A stretch of 64,000 bases of DNA from Denitratisoma sp. DHT3 (GTDB lineage: Bacteria; Pseudomonadota; Gammaproteobacteria; Burkholderiales; Rhodocyclaceae), in NCBI RefSeq assembly GCF_007833355.1, contig NZ_CP020914.1, forward strand, positions 482,047 through 546,046, written 5' to 3'. Positions 38,937-50,157 of the stretch are shown here, one piece after another. A program made the translations under genes and the position numbers. The first letter of the stretch is position 1, and every line of letters begins with the position of its first letter. Under the pieces are notes generated by a model, which saw nothing but the letters and a program-made list of their open reading frames with translations, made no database searches and was not told where the DNA came from.

Positions 38937-40142
38937 TCAAAGTGTTTGGCAAAAAGCGGCGATGCGGCCGGCGGCTTCGAGGCACTCCTCGACGCCGGCC
39001 ACCAGGGCGATACGGATGAAATCGGCGCCCGGGTTGACGCCGCCGGATTCGCGTGCCAGGAAGCTGCCGGGCAGGACCACGACATTGTACTGGCGCAGCA
39101 GTTCGCGCGCGAACTCGGTGTCGGACAGCGGCGCGTACCGGGCGACCGAGGCCCAGAGGTAGAAGCCGGCGTCGGGGCGGGCGGTCGCGAGGTGGCGGGC
39201 GATGAGGGGCGTCGTCCGCGCGAACTTTTCGGCGTACTGGCGGCGGTTGTCCACTACGTGGTCTTCGTCGTTCCAGGCGGCGATGCTCGCGTGCTGCACC
39301 GCCGGGCTCATGGCGCTGCCGTGGTAGGTGCGGTAGAGCAGGAACTTCCCGATCAGCGCGGCGTCGCCGGCGACGAAGCCCGAGCGCAGGCCCGGCACGT
39401 TGGAACGCTTGGACAGGCTGCTGAACATCACCAGGTTGCGATAGTCGTCCCGGCCCAGGCGCTGCGCCGCTTCCAGCCCACCCAGCGGCTTGTCGCCCTC
39501 GTCGAAATAGATCTCCGAATAGCATTCGTCCGAGGCGATGACGAAGCCGTGGCGGTCGGACAACTCGAACAGGTTTTTCCAGGCGTCGAGCCCCATCACC
39601 TTGCCGGTGGGATTGCCCGGGCTGCACACATAGAGCAGCTGCACACGGCGCCACTGTTCGTCGGACAGGGCGGTCAGGTCCAGTTCGAAGTTGTGTTCCG
39701 GCAGCGTGTCGAGGAACACCGGGGCGGCGCCGGCCAGCAGGGCCGCGCCTTCGTAGATCTGGTAGAACGGATTGGGGCAGGCCACCAGGGCGCCGGGGCG
39801 GCTGCCGTCGATCATCGTCTGGGCGAAGGAGAACAGCGCCTCGCGCGAGCCCAGCACCGGCAGCACCTGGGTGGCGAAGTCCGGTGCCGGAATGCCGTAG
39901 CGGCGGCCGATCCAGCCGGCGATCGCCTGGCGCAGCGCGTCGCTGCCGGCGGTGGTGGGATAGTTGGCCAGTCCCGCCAGGCCTTCGGTGACGGCACGCT
40001 TGATGAACTCCGGCGTCGGGTGCTGCGGCTCGCCGATCGACAGCTTGATTTCCCGCAGGCCGGCGGGCGGCGTGACGCCGGCGAAGAGTTGCCGCAGTTT
40101 TTCGAAGGGATAGGGTTGGAGCTGGGACAGATGGGGATTCAC
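38937..40142 (-). CDS. dapC: Succinyldiaminopimelate transaminase
   Basis: 401-residue class I PLP aminotransferase. It forms N-succinyl-LL-diaminopimelate from the keto acid and glutamate. The start (NPHLSQLQPYPFEKLRQLF) and IKLSIGEPQHPTPEF are typical of the DapC family, with CSPGNPTGKV and the PLP Lys in MFSSLSKRSNVPGLRSG. It is first in the dapC-dapD-pilU-dapE-prmB order, which supports DapC over a general aminotransferase. The block supplies lysine and meso-DAP for the cell wall. Promoter expected in the 118-bp gap upstream. Confidence 0.93.
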   Translation of the reverse strand: MNPHLSQLQPYPFEKLRQLFAGVTPPAGLREIKLSIGEPQHPTPEFIKRAVTEGLAGLANYPTTAGSDALRQAIAGWIGRRYGIPAPDFATQVLPVLGSREALFSFAQTMIDGSRPGALVACPNPFYQIYEGAALLAGAAPVFLDTLPEHNFELDLTALSDEQWRRVQLLYVCSPGNPTGKVMGLDAWKNLFELSDRHGFVIASDECYSEIYFDEGDKPLGGLEAAQRLGRDDYRNLVMFSSLSKRSNVPGLRSGFVAGDAALIGKFLLYRTYHGSAMSPAVQHASIAAWNDEDHVVDNRRQYAEKFARTTPLIARHLATARPDAGFYLWASVARYAPLSDTEFARELLRQYNVVVLPGSFLARESGGVNPGADFIRIALVAGVEECLEAAGRIAAFCQTL

Positions 40143-40260
40143 GGGGATGATCCAGATTTCGCGAACCCCGAATTATCCTCGAAAAGGCGCCGCGGGAAGT
40201 CGGGACGGGGCCATCGCGAACGATCGCAAACCGGTTCCTCGCCCCCTCGAGGGGCGGGTG

Positions 40261-41283
40261 TTACTGCTTGCGCAGCGTATCGGAGGGCAGTTCGCCGAAC
40301 TTCTTCTTGTAGTGGGCGGCGAAATGGCTGAGATGCTGGAAGCCCCAGCGCATCGCGACGTCGGTGACGTTGGCGGTGGCCGGAACCGCGCCCAGCAGTT
40401 CCTCATGCACCCGGCGCAGCCGCTCGGCGCGGAGGTAGGCCATCGGACTGGTGTTGCGGAAATCCCGGAAGCCCGCGTAGAGGGCGCTGGTGCTGACGCC
40501 CGCATAGGCGGCCAGGCTGGCCACGGTCAGCGGCTCGTCGGCGTGGGCCTTGATGTATTCCTCGACCCGCTTGACGTGGCTCGGCACGATGGGACGCGCC
40601 GGCTGGGCCAGTTCCTCGCTGTAGTTGTTGAACTGGGAATGCAGCAGGGTGGCGGCGATCAGGTGTTCGAGGGGCGCCCGCACCAGCGGCGAATGCAGGT
40701 AGCGGGCATTGCCGTCGAACTCGGCGAGCAGGTAGGACACCAGCGCCGGCCAGCCGCTGCAGCCGTTCGCCATGTCGAGTTCCAGCCGGAACTGCAGCGG
40801 CTGGCGCAGCTCGTGGCCGATGTGCTGGGCGCAGGTGCGTTCCACCAGTTCGCGGTCGATCTGGACCATGATCTGGTCGCAGTTGGCGTCGATGGTCTGG
40901 TAGAAGGGCTGGGTCGGCGAGACGACCGCCGCCGCGCCCGGCCGGGCGCACATCCTCTCCTCGCCGCAGGTGACGTGGGCCGCGCCCAGCAGGGGCATCA
41001 TCACCAGCACGAAGGTCTTCAACTGGCCGGCGTCGATTTTCACGGTGGGGCCGTAGCGCAGGCGGTTGAGGGAGGCGCCGCCCAGGGGCACGTGGCTCAT
41101 CCGGGTGTCCACCCGGCTGTTGCTGCCGCCGATGATCGTCAGTTCATGGGGGCAGTAGATGTCGGCCACGCGCTCGCGCGCTTCCGATGCGTCGAAAGTC
41201 TGAAACAGCAGATGTCGGGAAAGCGGATCGCCCGCGGCGCGGGAACTGTGCTGTGCGATAAGCATGTCGGGTTGCCTTCTCAT
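40261..41283 (-). CDS. AraC-family transcriptional regulator
   Basis: 340 residues. The N-terminal 210 residues are an AraC-binding-like ligand domain of the kind found in regulators of aromatic or alkane use. The last 110 form the double helix-turn-helix: LTVASLAAYAGVSTSALYAGF (first HTH) and VTDVAMRWGFQHLSHFAAHYKKKFGELPSD (second HTH, given in parts: VTDVAMRWGF, HLSHFAAHYKKKFG). It is monocistronic and next to the Mo island, so it may regulate that island, but no operator is evident. Ligand unknown. Confidence 0.9.
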   Translation of the reverse strand: MRRQPDMLIAQHSSRAAGDPLSRHLLFQTFDASEARERVADIYCPHELTIIGGSNSRVDTRMSHVPLGGASLNRLRYGPTVKIDAGQLKTFVLVMMPLLGAAHVTCGEERMCARPGAAAVVSPTQPFYQTIDANCDQIMVQIDRELVERTCAQHIGHELRQPLQFRLELDMANGCSGWPALVSYLLAEFDGNARYLHSPLVRAPLEHLIAATLLHSQFNNYSEELAQPARPIVPSHVKRVEEYIKAHADEPLTVASLAAYAGVSTSALYAGFRDFRNTSPMAYLRAERLRRVHEELLGAVPATANVTDVAMRWGFQHLSHFAAHYKKKFGELPSDTLRKQ

Positions 41284-41858
41284 CTCCTTCTGGTTCTAAA
41301 CCGACTCCAAATCCATCGAAGACATCCTCAACCGCGGCGGCCAGTCTAATGGTTTCGTCCAGCGGCCACAATACGTCCGTCTTTGTTGAAACTCGCACGG
41401 AGCGCGGCTTGCCGTTGGTTTCTTGAGTGCACCGCACAAGGCGCCGGCAGTCGATCGGGTTGCCTTCTTCATCGCAGCTTGCCGTGGATGCCGATCACTT
41501 GGATGTTCCGACTTTCGTCCGACGGCCGGTTCCGCCATGTCGTTGGCGTGTTGCCTTGCAGTAATCCGACATCGCTACCTGTCCCGGGCGCGCGGACGCG
41601 CCGCAGCCTCAAGCTCCGGTGCGACGATAGCGGTCGCGGCGAATCGTCGTCTTGCCTGTCACGGCACTCGGGGGTGATCCAATGCGCAGAGATTCCTTGG
41701 GGAAATGGGTTAACCACGGCGACACGGCGGGCACGGCGCAAACCCTCGGTTTTCGGGTTTTCTCACTTCACCCCTGACTGCACCCATTGGGTGATTCATC
41801 AAAACGATGGGAGCCTTTGATTTTTCGCCGTGCCCGCCGTGTCGCCGTGGTTCAAGTC
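41284..41858. other. 575-bp noncoding spacer between the AraC gene and the Mo island
   Basis: No convincing gene. Short open frames on both strands give Ser/Arg-rich translations without motif, and one derives from the inverted repeat itself. The 5' part should carry the AraC promoter (a run ATCTCCTTCTGGTTCTAAAC lies just upstream of its start). The 3' part is occupied by a long perfect inverted repeat (41712-41852, separate entry), so the spacer ends in an element rather than in a regulatory region. Confidence 0.6.
41712..41852. repeat. Perfect 27-bp inverted repeat flanking an 87-nt core
   Basis: Left arm 41712-41738 (AACCACGGCGACACGGCGGG then CACGGCG) is the exact reverse complement of the right arm 41826-41852. 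The core has its own palindromes: AAACCC/GGGTTT at about 41740-41760 and CACCCATTGGGTG at 41781-41793. It encodes no protein and ends a few bases before the stop codon of the molybdopterin gene. Total length 141 bp. The form (terminal inverted repeats, no ORF) suggests a miniature mobile or REP/BIME-like element. Only one copy is present here. Confidence 0.65.
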
Positions 41859-43469
41859 TCAAACCAGTGCCGGCGCATCGGTGTCGGTGCGGGCCGCTTC
41901 GGCGGCGACGGCCACGGTCCGTACTTCCCGCGCGTACTGTTCGAGCAGGCCGCGGGCGCCGGTGGCGCCGCTGAGCGACAGCATCTCGGCGAAGTGGCGG
42001 CGCGGCCAGAGCACAGGGCGGCCGTGCCGGCCGCCCTGTTCCGGCACCAGCACCGCCGGATCGGCGGGGTCGAAGGCGGCGATCAGGCGGTCCACGTCGT
42101 CGGCGCTCGGCGCGGAGAGGGTGGCCGGCATCACGACGACGCCGTCCAGGTCGTTCGGCAGCGCGCGCAATCCGCAGCGCAGGGAGCCGGCCAGGCCCGA
42201 CGCGTGGCCGGCGTTATGGACCAGGGAGACGGGACGGTCCACCAGCGCCGCCTCCACGTCCTCGGCGCCATGGCCGGTGACGACCATCACCTGGCAGGCG
42301 CGCGAGGCGCAGGCCGCATTGACCACCCGGCGCACCGCGGGCACGCCGTCGGTCTGCCGCAGCAGCCTGTTTTCCTCGCCCTGCCGCGCGGGGCCGCCCG
42401 CCGCCAGCACCAGCGCCGCGATCCGGGGCGGGCACGGCGGCGGGGTCGACTCGGCTTCGGCGGGCGGCTGCGGGGCAGGGGAGGTTTCCTCTTCGGCCGC
42501 GCTGTGCAGCAGGCCGCCGACGCCCAGCCCCATGATCTCGCGCGGGCCGATCGGCAGGCCGGCGCACAGGCGCCGCAGCAGGATGTCCAGCCCGTTGTGG
42601 CTGCTGGAGCGGGCGCAGCCGGGCAGGTTGAACACCGGCACCGCCCCGATGCGCGCGGTGAGCAGCATGTTGCCCGGTTCCACCGGCATGCCGAAATGCT
42701 CGATGGTGCCGCCGGCGGCACGGATGGCCGCGGGCACCACGTCGCCCCGGTCCTTGCTGACGGTGGCGCCCAGCACCAGCAGCAGATCGCAGCCCGCCGC
42801 CAGGGCCTGGCCGACGGCGCCGGCGACGCCGGCCACGCTGTGGGCGCAGCGCAGTTCCAGCGCCAGCGGGCTGCCCAGGGCGGCGAGCCGGGTCCGGGTG
42901 GCGGCCACGGCCAGATCCAGCATGCGTTCCGTGGTTCCGGAGGAGACGCTCATCACCAGGGCCGCGCGCCGCGGCGCCAGGGGGGCCAGCGCCAGAGGCG
43001 CTCCTGCGCCGGCTTCCCGGCGCCAGCGCTCCAGGATGCCGGCGGAGACGGCGAAGGGAATGATCTTCACCGTGGCGACGCGCTGGTCCTTGCCCACCAG
43101 GGCGTCGGGCGCCAGGGTGGCGAGGGTGACGTTCTCGCTGATCAGGTTGAGGCGGTCGATGCGTTCGCGGTCCAGGCGCAGCAGACCCGGCGTCCGGGCG
43201 TAGAGGTTGCAGCGACCGGTGTAGGGCGACCGCGCCGCGACGTGCTCGCTCTCCAGCAGCCCGGCGACGAAGCGGGCCGCGTTGTCCTCGTCGAATTCGC
43301 CGGCTTCGACGCGGGCGCCGGAGATGCCGGAGATTCCGGCGGCGACCAGGGCGGCCGCATCGGCCGCCGAGAGCACGCGCCCCTTGCGCAGGGTCAGGTG
43401 CGGCAGCTTGAGGGTGTGGGCGAGGCGGACGCCTTCGGCCTGGGTGCTGGGAAATTCCGCGAAAATCAT
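41859..43469 (-). CDS. MoeA-like molybdopterin-binding domain fused to MocA-like cytidylyltransferase
   Basis: 536 residues in two parts. Residues about 1-340 are a MoeA/CinA-like molybdopterin-binding domain (VMSVSSGTTERMLDLAV, LVLGATVSKDRGDVVPAAI, MPVEPGNMLLTARIG, VFNLPGCARSS). Residues about 355-536 are a MobA/MocA-like nucleotidyltransferase (IAALVLAAGGPARQGEENRLL, VMVVTGHGAEDVEAAL, GLAGSLRCGL, HGRPVLWPRRHF). The fusion is known in Mo-hydroxylase operons and should install or finish the cytosine-dinucleotide cofactor for the upstream XDH-family enzyme. The signature loop is divergent (ARQG instead of SRRMG; Arg in place of the usual Lys). It is last in the leftward operon, 24 bp after coxE. 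Confidence 0.85.
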   Translation of the reverse strand: MIFAEFPSTQAEGVRLAHTLKLPHLTLRKGRVLSAADAAALVAAGISGISGARVEAGEFDEDNAARFVAGLLESEHVAARSPYTGRCNLYARTPGLLRLDRERIDRLNLISENVTLATLAPDALVGKDQRVATVKIIPFAVSAGILERWRREAGAGAPLALAPLAPRRAALVMSVSSGTTERMLDLAVAATRTRLAALGSPLALELRCAHSVAGVAGAVGQALAAGCDLLLVLGATVSKDRGDVVPAAIRAAGGTIEHFGMPVEPGNMLLTARIGAVPVFNLPGCARSSSHNGLDILLRRLCAGLPIGPREIMGLGVGGLLHSAAEEETSPAPQPPAEAESTPPPCPPRIAALVLAAGGPARQGEENRLLRQTDGVPAVRRVVNAACASRACQVMVVTGHGAEDVEAALVDRPVSLVHNAGHASGLAGSLRCGLRALPNDLDGVVVMPATLSAPSADDVDRLIAAFDPADPAVLVPEQGGRHGRPVLWPRRHFAEMLSLSGATGARGLLEQYAREVRTVAVAAEAARTDTDAPALV

Positions 43470-43493
43470 GATGTCCTCCGGCGGCGTGGGGCC

Positions 43494-44657
43494 TCAGGCG
43501 CCGATCGCGCGCAGCGTCTTCGCGAGTTGCGACAGGCTCTGCAGGTTGTGGGCTGGCAGGAAATGGTCCAGGTAGGGGAGCGCGCCGCGCATGCCCTGGG
43601 TCAGGGGCTGGTAGCCCGGCGTGCCGAGCAGGGGGTTGAGCCAGAGCAGCGTCCGCGCCCGTTGCCGCAGGCGGGCCATCTGCTCGCGCATTTCGGCGGC
43701 GTCGCCGCGGTCCCAGCCGTCGCTGAGGAAGATCACCGCCGTCCGTCCGCCCAGCAGCCGCGCGGCATGCCGCTGATTGAACTCCCGCAGGCTGGCGCCG
43801 ATGTGGGTGCCTCCGGCCCAGTCGTGCACCGTGGCGGCCACCTGGCGCAGGGACGCCGCGACGCCCTTGCTCTTCAGCAGCTCGGTGATCATCGTCAGGC
43901 GGGTGGAGAACACGCCGACCTCCAGATTCGGCAGCTCGCGCCGCAGGGCGTACATGAATTCGATCAGGAACGCGCTGTAGCGCTGCATGGAGCCGCTGAC
44001 GTCGCAGAGCAGCACCAGCCGCGTCTTGCGGATGCGGCGCGTGAGGTAGGGCAGGGGGCAGACGCCCTCGGCGGTGTGGAAGGCGCGGCTGCGCAGCAGG
44101 CGCCGCAGATCCGGCGTCCGGCCGTGGCGGCATGCCGCGTGGCGGCGGCTGCGCCGGTTCGCCAGCGCCGCCGCCAGTTCGCGCACCAGGCGGCGGGCGC
44201 GTTCCACGTCGGCGTCGGTGAGGGTGCCCAGGTCGCGCAGGGCGAGAACCTCGTCCGGACTGTAGGAGAGCTTCAGCGCCTGGCGCTTCTCGTCGTCGCC
44301 CTCGCCGCCCTCGCCGGGCAGCATCAGGCGGGCGCCGGCGGCGCTCTCCTCGGGCGCGTCCTCCTCGCGGTCGCCGTCGCGGCGGCGGCGGATCGGAATC
44401 CGTTCGGGGGATTCCCAGTAGCGGGCGAACACCGCGTCGAAGCGGGGAATGTCCTCGCGCCGCGAAACCAGGGTGGCGCGCGCGGCGGCGTAGAAGTCCT
44501 CGCGCCGGGTGATCTCCACATGGCGGAAGCACTGGCAGAGGTCGAGCAGGTTCGCCGGGCTGACCGGCAGGTCGGCTTCGTGCAGGGCCCGGGAAAATCC
44601 CACCACGTGCTCCAGCACCGTGCGCGGGGCGGGGAGCGGAGCGACGGCGGGCGCCAT
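43494..44657 (-). CDS. CoxE-like VWA-domain protein
   Basis: 387 residues. The C-terminal half is a von Willebrand A domain with a MIDAS site, LVLLCDVSGSMQRYSAF, then TRLTMITELLKSKG, WAGGTHIGASLREFN and VIFLSDGWDRGD. The N-terminal half is charged and arginine-rich. This is the CoxE family. In CO-dehydrogenase operons CoxE works with the AAA+ protein CoxD in maturation of the Mo enzyme, including metal and sulfur insertion at the active site for true CODH. It follows the AAA+ gene by 30 bp. Whether the site here receives an extra metal is unknown. Confidence 0.87.
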   Translation of the reverse strand: MAPAVAPLPAPRTVLEHVVGFSRALHEADLPVSPANLLDLCQCFRHVEITRREDFYAAARATLVSRREDIPRFDAVFARYWESPERIPIRRRRDGDREEDAPEESAAGARLMLPGEGGEGDDEKRQALKLSYSPDEVLALRDLGTLTDADVERARRLVRELAAALANRRSRRHAACRHGRTPDLRRLLRSRAFHTAEGVCPLPYLTRRIRKTRLVLLCDVSGSMQRYSAFLIEFMYALRRELPNLEVGVFSTRLTMITELLKSKGVAASLRQVAATVHDWAGGTHIGASLREFNQRHAARLLGGRTAVIFLSDGWDRGDAAEMREQMARLRQRARTLLWLNPLLGTPGYQPLTQGMRGALPYLDHFLPAHNLQSLSQLAKTLRAIGA

Positions 44658-44687
44658 GGCGGAACGGAGCCGAAGTCCGGGGCCGGG

Positions 44688-45645
<958 letters not shown>

Positions 45646-45656
<11 letters not shown>

Positions 45657-48600
45657 GCCGCTCCACCTGCACGAACGCGGCGCGGTCGGCGCGCTTCACC
45701 AGTTCGTAGAGGTCGTTGGGCGCGTTGAAGGAATTGCGCACGACCACGCCCTCGGCGAACAGCGCGTCCTGCACCGCCGCCGAGAGGGTGTGCAGCGGCG
45801 CGCCGCCGCCTTCCCCCATGCCCTTCGCGCCGTTGTAGCTGAACGGCGACGGGGTCTCGATATCGTCGTAGGCCAGGTCGGGCATGTTCATCACGGTGAT
45901 TGGCGTGTAGTCGGTGAACGAGCCGGTGAGCAGGTTGCCCTCCTTGTCGTAGACGTAGCTCTCCATCAACGCGGCGCCGATGCCGTGGGCGGTGGCGCCA
46001 TGGACCTGGCCGGCGACGATCTTCGGGTTGATCACGTTGCCGCAGTCGTCCACCGCCGCATAGGCCAGGATCTTCGGCACGTAGGTGCGGCGGTCCACCT
46101 CGACCACCGCGATATGCAGTTGCGAGGCGTAGGTCAGGGTCAGGTTGCCCATCTTCTTCTCGGTGTCGGGAATCTTGAAGGGCGGGCGATAGACGTGGCG
46201 GATGTTGAGGGTGACGTCGGCCAGCTCCGGCGGCTGGCTGGCGGTGTTGATGTTCACCATCGCCGACAGGCCCCAGTAGTTGATGCTGCGGTCGGTGCCC
46301 TTGACCCGCAGCTCCGGACCCTGCTGGCCGATGCCGAACTCCAGGTCGTCCTCGTTGGCTTCGAGGGCGAAGGCGGCCAGCTTCTTCATCTCCTTCTTCA
46401 GTTTCTGGCAGGCGCCATGGACCGCCGAGAGGCCGGTGACGGCGAACTGGCTGGCATACGAGCCGGAATGGCCGCCGTGGCTGTTGAAGATGGTGTCGAA
46501 GCCGGTGCGCACTTCCACCAGGTCGGGGCGGATGCCCAGTTCGTCGGCCACCACCTGGGCGGTCGTGGTCTCGTGGCCCTGGCCCGAGGGGGTCGAGCCG
46601 AGCATCACCACCACGGTGCCGTCGAGGTCCAGCTTGATCGTCGCCACCTCGGAGTTGCCGGAGAAGGGCAGGTAGGGATTGACGATGCGCGCCTGGCCGA
46701 AGTTGTTGGTGCCGGAATCCAGTGTGGTGCCGATGCCGATGCCGATCCAGCGTCCCTCGGCGCGGGCCTCGGCCTGCTTCCGCCGCCAGTCGTCCCAGCC
46801 GATCAGGGCCTTGGCCTTTTCCAGCAGCAGCGGGTAGTTGCCGGAGTCGTAGACGCAGCCGTTGGGCGTGGTGTAGGGAAACTCGCGGATGTAGTTGTTG
46901 AGCCGCATCTGGTCGGCCGGGATGCCCAGCTCGTGGGCGCAGATGTCGATCACGCGCTCCATGAACCAGAGCTGCTGGAGCCGCGAGTAGCCGCGGTTGG
47001 GCGCCGAGGGCCCCTTGTTGGTGACCACCTGGTTGAAGTCGATGCGGATGTTGCGCAGCTTGTAGCAGGCCGGCAGCACCTGCGACCAGATCACGCAGCC
47101 CAGCGGCTCGTAGCGCGGATAGGCGCCGCAGTCGTCGATGTGCTTGGAGCGCACGGCGGTGATCACGCCGTCCTTGTCCAGCGCCACCTCGGTGTCGAGG
47201 TAGACTCGCTCGCTGCCGTGGCCGCCGGCCTGCATGTGCTCGCTGCGCGTCTCCACCCACTTCACCGCGCGGCCGCCGCTCTTCTTCGAGGCCAGGGCGG
47301 CCAGCGCCATGTAGGGATAGTTGCCGATCTTGTTGCCGAAGCTGCCGCCCACGTCCTGAGTCTTGGCGCGCACCTGGTCGATGGACAGGCCCAGTGCCGG
47401 CGCGATCATCTGGATCACGATGGCGGGGAAGGAGTTGTTGCAGAAGAAGTCCACGCCGCCGGTCGGCGTCCAGGTGGCCACCACCGCGTTGGTCTCCAGA
47501 GGGGTGCTGGAGAAGCGATGGAAGTCCATCTGGCCGATCTTGACCACGTGGGCCGCCTCGACGAACGCCTTCTCCACCTCGCCGTACTCGTAGACGCCGT
47601 GCCAGTGGTGGTTGGTGCCCATGCCCGGATGCAGCACGGACTTGTCCTCCAGGGCCGTCTTCCAGTCGGTGACGACGGGCAGGGGCTCGTATTCCACGTC
47701 CACCAACTGGGCCGCGTCCATGGCGATGCGCGGGTTCTCCGCCACCACCGCCACCACCGGCTCGCCCTGGTAGATGGCCTTGTCGACGGCCATCGGGTAG
47801 TCCTTGATGTTCTGCGCATCGCCGGGGCCGATCTGCATGAAGGGCGTGCACACGGCGGCGATCTCCTTGCCGGTGAGGGTGCACACCACGCCCGGCAGGG
47901 CCTCGGCCCGGGAGGTGTCGATGCGGACCACGCGGGCGTGGCCGTAGGGGGAGCGCACCAGGCTCATGTGCAGCATGCCGCTTTGCTTGTAGTCGTCCAC
48001 GAAGAGGCCCTTGCCCCGTACCAGGCGGCTGTCCTCCTTGCGCGAGAGCGATGCGTGCACCCACTTGTCGCCGCCGTGGCGCTCGACGATCTGGGCGAAA
48101 TCCTTGTAGCGCGGCGGCGCCGCGAGGGAGGCGAGGCTGGGTGAGATGTCCGCGGTTTCCAGCGCCGGGCCGGTCCAGCCGGCGATCAGCGCCTCGGTGT
48201 CCACCGTCTCGGCGGCGGCCTCGGCCGGCATCGCCGTCTCTTCCTGCTTGCGCAGGCGGCGCATCAGGCCGGACATCCAGCCCGACTTCTGCTCGGCCTG
48301 GGCCGCCTTGCGGGCGGCGGCCTCCCGCTGATACTCGGGCGACATGGCCTGCTGCAGGCTGGTGATCACGGTGCCGATCTGCTGCTCGGCGTAGCCGCGC
48401 ATGCCGCCGCCGGCGAGCGAGAGGATCTTGCCCACCAGTTGCACCTCGCCCTGCCAGTTGACGCGGGTGCCGCCGCCGGCGGGCTCCAGGGCGAAGGAGG
48501 TGGTCATGGTGTAGGCGCCGCCCATCACGCGGCCGCTGCCGACGTAGGTGGCGTGGCTGGGAGCCGATTTCTTCTGCAGCGCCAGCTGGGTGGTCGCGGT

Positions 48601-48777
48601 GCCGCGGATCTTGCCGATGCCCACCGACACCTTGACGATGGCGGTGTCGGCGTCCTTCATCTCCAGGCTGGAGAAGGTGGGCAGGAGGGGGGCGAATTTC
48701 TGCGGATCGGAAAGCAGTTCGAAGACCTCGGCGGGCCGGGGCGAGACCTCGAACTGGCCGGAGAACTTCATTTCCAT
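45646..48777 (-). CDS. XDH-family Mo subunit with N-terminal CoxG (SRPBCC) domain, fusion
   Basis: 1043 residues from ATG 48777, which overlaps the small-subunit stop (TGATG). Residues 1-150 are a CoxG domain (FEVSPRPAEVFELLSDPQKF, VGSGRVMGGAYTMTTSF, LSLAGGGMRGYAEQQ). A linker of about 85 residues contains an amphipathic stretch SGWMSGLMRRLRKQEE. Residues about 235-1043 are the molybdopterin subunit of the xanthine dehydrogenase/CODH family (DVGGSFGNKIG, SGQGHETT, catalytic Glu in KGMGEGGG). The CODH Cys loop (VAYRCSFR) is absent, so it is unlikely to be a CO dehydrogenase. CoxG is normally a separate protein; the fusion would tether the Mo subunit to membrane or quinone. Substrate unknown. 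Confidence 0.88.
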
Positions 48778-49268
48778 CAGCGATGCTCCTTGTTGTCGTT
48801 GGCGACGGCTTCGACCGCCTTGATGATGTTCTGGTAGCCGGTGCAGCGGCAGACGTTGCCGGCGATGGCCTTCTTGATCGCCTTGCGGTCGGCGGTGGGG
48901 TTCTCCGCCAGCAGCGCGTGCGAGGACATCAGCATGCCCGGCGTACAGTAGCCGCATTGGAGGCCGTGGTGCTCGGAGAAGGATTTCTGCAGCGGATGCA
49001 GCTCGCCGTCCTTTTCCAGCCCTTCGACGGTCAGCACCTCGCTGCCGTCGGCCTGGACCGCGAGCATGGTGCATGACTTGACCGGCGCACCGTCCAACTC
49101 CACGGTGCAGGCGCCGCAGTAGCTGGTGTCGCAGCCGATGTGGGTGCCGGTGAGGCCCAGTTCCTCGCGGATGAATTCGACCAGCAGCATGCGCGGCTCC
49201 ACCTGGCGGCGGTGCTTCTCTCCATTCACGGTGACTTCGATGGTTACCCGTGTGTCCTGATTACGCAT
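48777..49268 (-). CDS. XDH-family 2Fe-2S subunit
   Basis: 163 residues from ATG 49268, overlapping the FAD-subunit stop by 8 bp. Two [2Fe-2S] clusters: plant-ferredoxin type [15 protein letters not shown] (with a further Cys in SCTML) and the four-helix type [10 protein letters not shown] ... CRCTGY. It passes electrons from the Mo centre to FAD. It is the small subunit in the order FAD-FeS-Mo, the same order as coxMSL. The upstream extension of the frame has many Cys and Ser and is out of phase with the FAD gene; it is rejected. Confidence 0.95.
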   Translation of the reverse strand: MRNQDTRVTIEVTVNGEKHRRQVEPRMLLVEFIREELGLTGTHIGCDTSYCGACTVELDGAPVKSCTMLAVQADGSEVLTVEGLEKDGELHPLQKSFSEHHGLQCGYCTPGMLMSSHALLAENPTADRKAIKKAIAGNVCRCTGYQNIIKAVEAVANDNKEHR

Positions 49269-50157
49269 AGACGTGACTCCCCTCGATATTGGTGTTGGCG
49301 CAGCGCCGCACGGCGACTTCGGCGGTCTGGAGCAGCAGCCCGCGCAGCAGCTTGCGCTTGTATTCGGTCGAGCCGCGCACGTCGGCGTTCGGTTCGGCGA
49401 TGGCGATCGCAGCATCGGCGGCGCGTTCCCACAACGGGTTGCTCAGGGTCTTGCCGCGCAGTTCGGCTTCCGCCTCGCGGGCGCGGCGCGGCGTCGGTCC
49501 GGCGCCGCCCATCACGATGCGGACGTCGCGGCAGACGTTGCCGGCGTCGAGCGTCAACTGCACGCCCACGGAGCAGACCGGGAAGGCCGCCGCCGCCTTC
49601 TTGTAGGCGATGTAGGCGCCGCCGCTGCCGGCCGGGGGCGCCATGAAGCGGATCTCGGTGACCAGTTCGCCGGGCGTCAGCGCGGTGGTGTAGGCGTCGG
49701 TGATGAAGTCGCCGATGGGAATCGCGCGTTCGCCGTCGGGGCCGGCGCACAGCACCTGCGCATCCAGGGTGTTCAGCAGCGCCGGCCAGTCGCAGTTGGG
49801 ATCGGCGGCGCTGACCGAGCCGCCGATGGTGCCGCGGCTGCGCACCTGGACGTCGGCGATGCCGCCGGCGCAGTCGCGGACGATGGGGACCCCGGCGGCG
49901 ATCGCGGACTTGGCGACCCAGCCGTGGGGAGAGAGGGCGCCGATCCGGATCCAGCCATCCTCTTCGCGGGCGAAGCGCAGATCGGGCAGCCGACCGATAT
50001 CCACCAGGTCCGTCGGTTCGTCCATGCGCAGCTTCAGGATCGGCAGCAGGGTCTGGCCGCCCGCCAGGGGCTTGGCGGTTTCGCCGAGGGCGGAGAGCAT
50101 CAGGATGGCCTCCTTCAGGGAAGCCGGTCGGTGATATCGAAATGGCGCTGGATACAT
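49261..50157 (-). CDS. XDH-family FAD-binding subunit
   Basis: 298 residues. FAD site of the CoxM/medium-subunit family: [14 protein letters not shown] (near residue 37) and a second in [14 protein letters not shown]; the C-terminal domain carries [17 protein letters not shown]. It is first in the leftward six-gene operon (FAD, FeS, CoxG-Mo, CoxD, CoxE, MoeA/MocA), with starts and stops overlapping through the first three. It would accept electrons from the FeS subunit and deliver them to an acceptor. Function in a three-part Mo hydroxylase is certain; substrate is not. Confidence 0.94.
   Translation of the reverse strand: MYPAPFRYHRPASLKEAILMLSALGETAKPLAGGQTLLPILKLRMDEPTDLVDIGRLPDLRFAREEDGWIRIGALSPHGWVAKSAIAAGVPIVRDCAGGIADVQVRSRGTIGGSVSAADPNCDWPALLNTLDAQVLCAGPDGERAIPIGDFITDAYTTALTPGELVTEIRFMAPPAGSGGAYIAYKKAAAAFPVCSVGVQLTLDAGNVCRDVRIVMGGAGPTPRRAREAEAELRGKTLSNPLWERAADAAIAIAEPNADVRGSTEYKRKLLRGLLLQTAEVAVRRCANTNIEGSHVYA

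Noticed and set aside
41383..41820. Short frames (145 and 90 codons) in the spacer before the Mo island
   Set aside because: Ser/Arg/Cys-rich translations, in part read from the inverted repeat itself; no support as genes.
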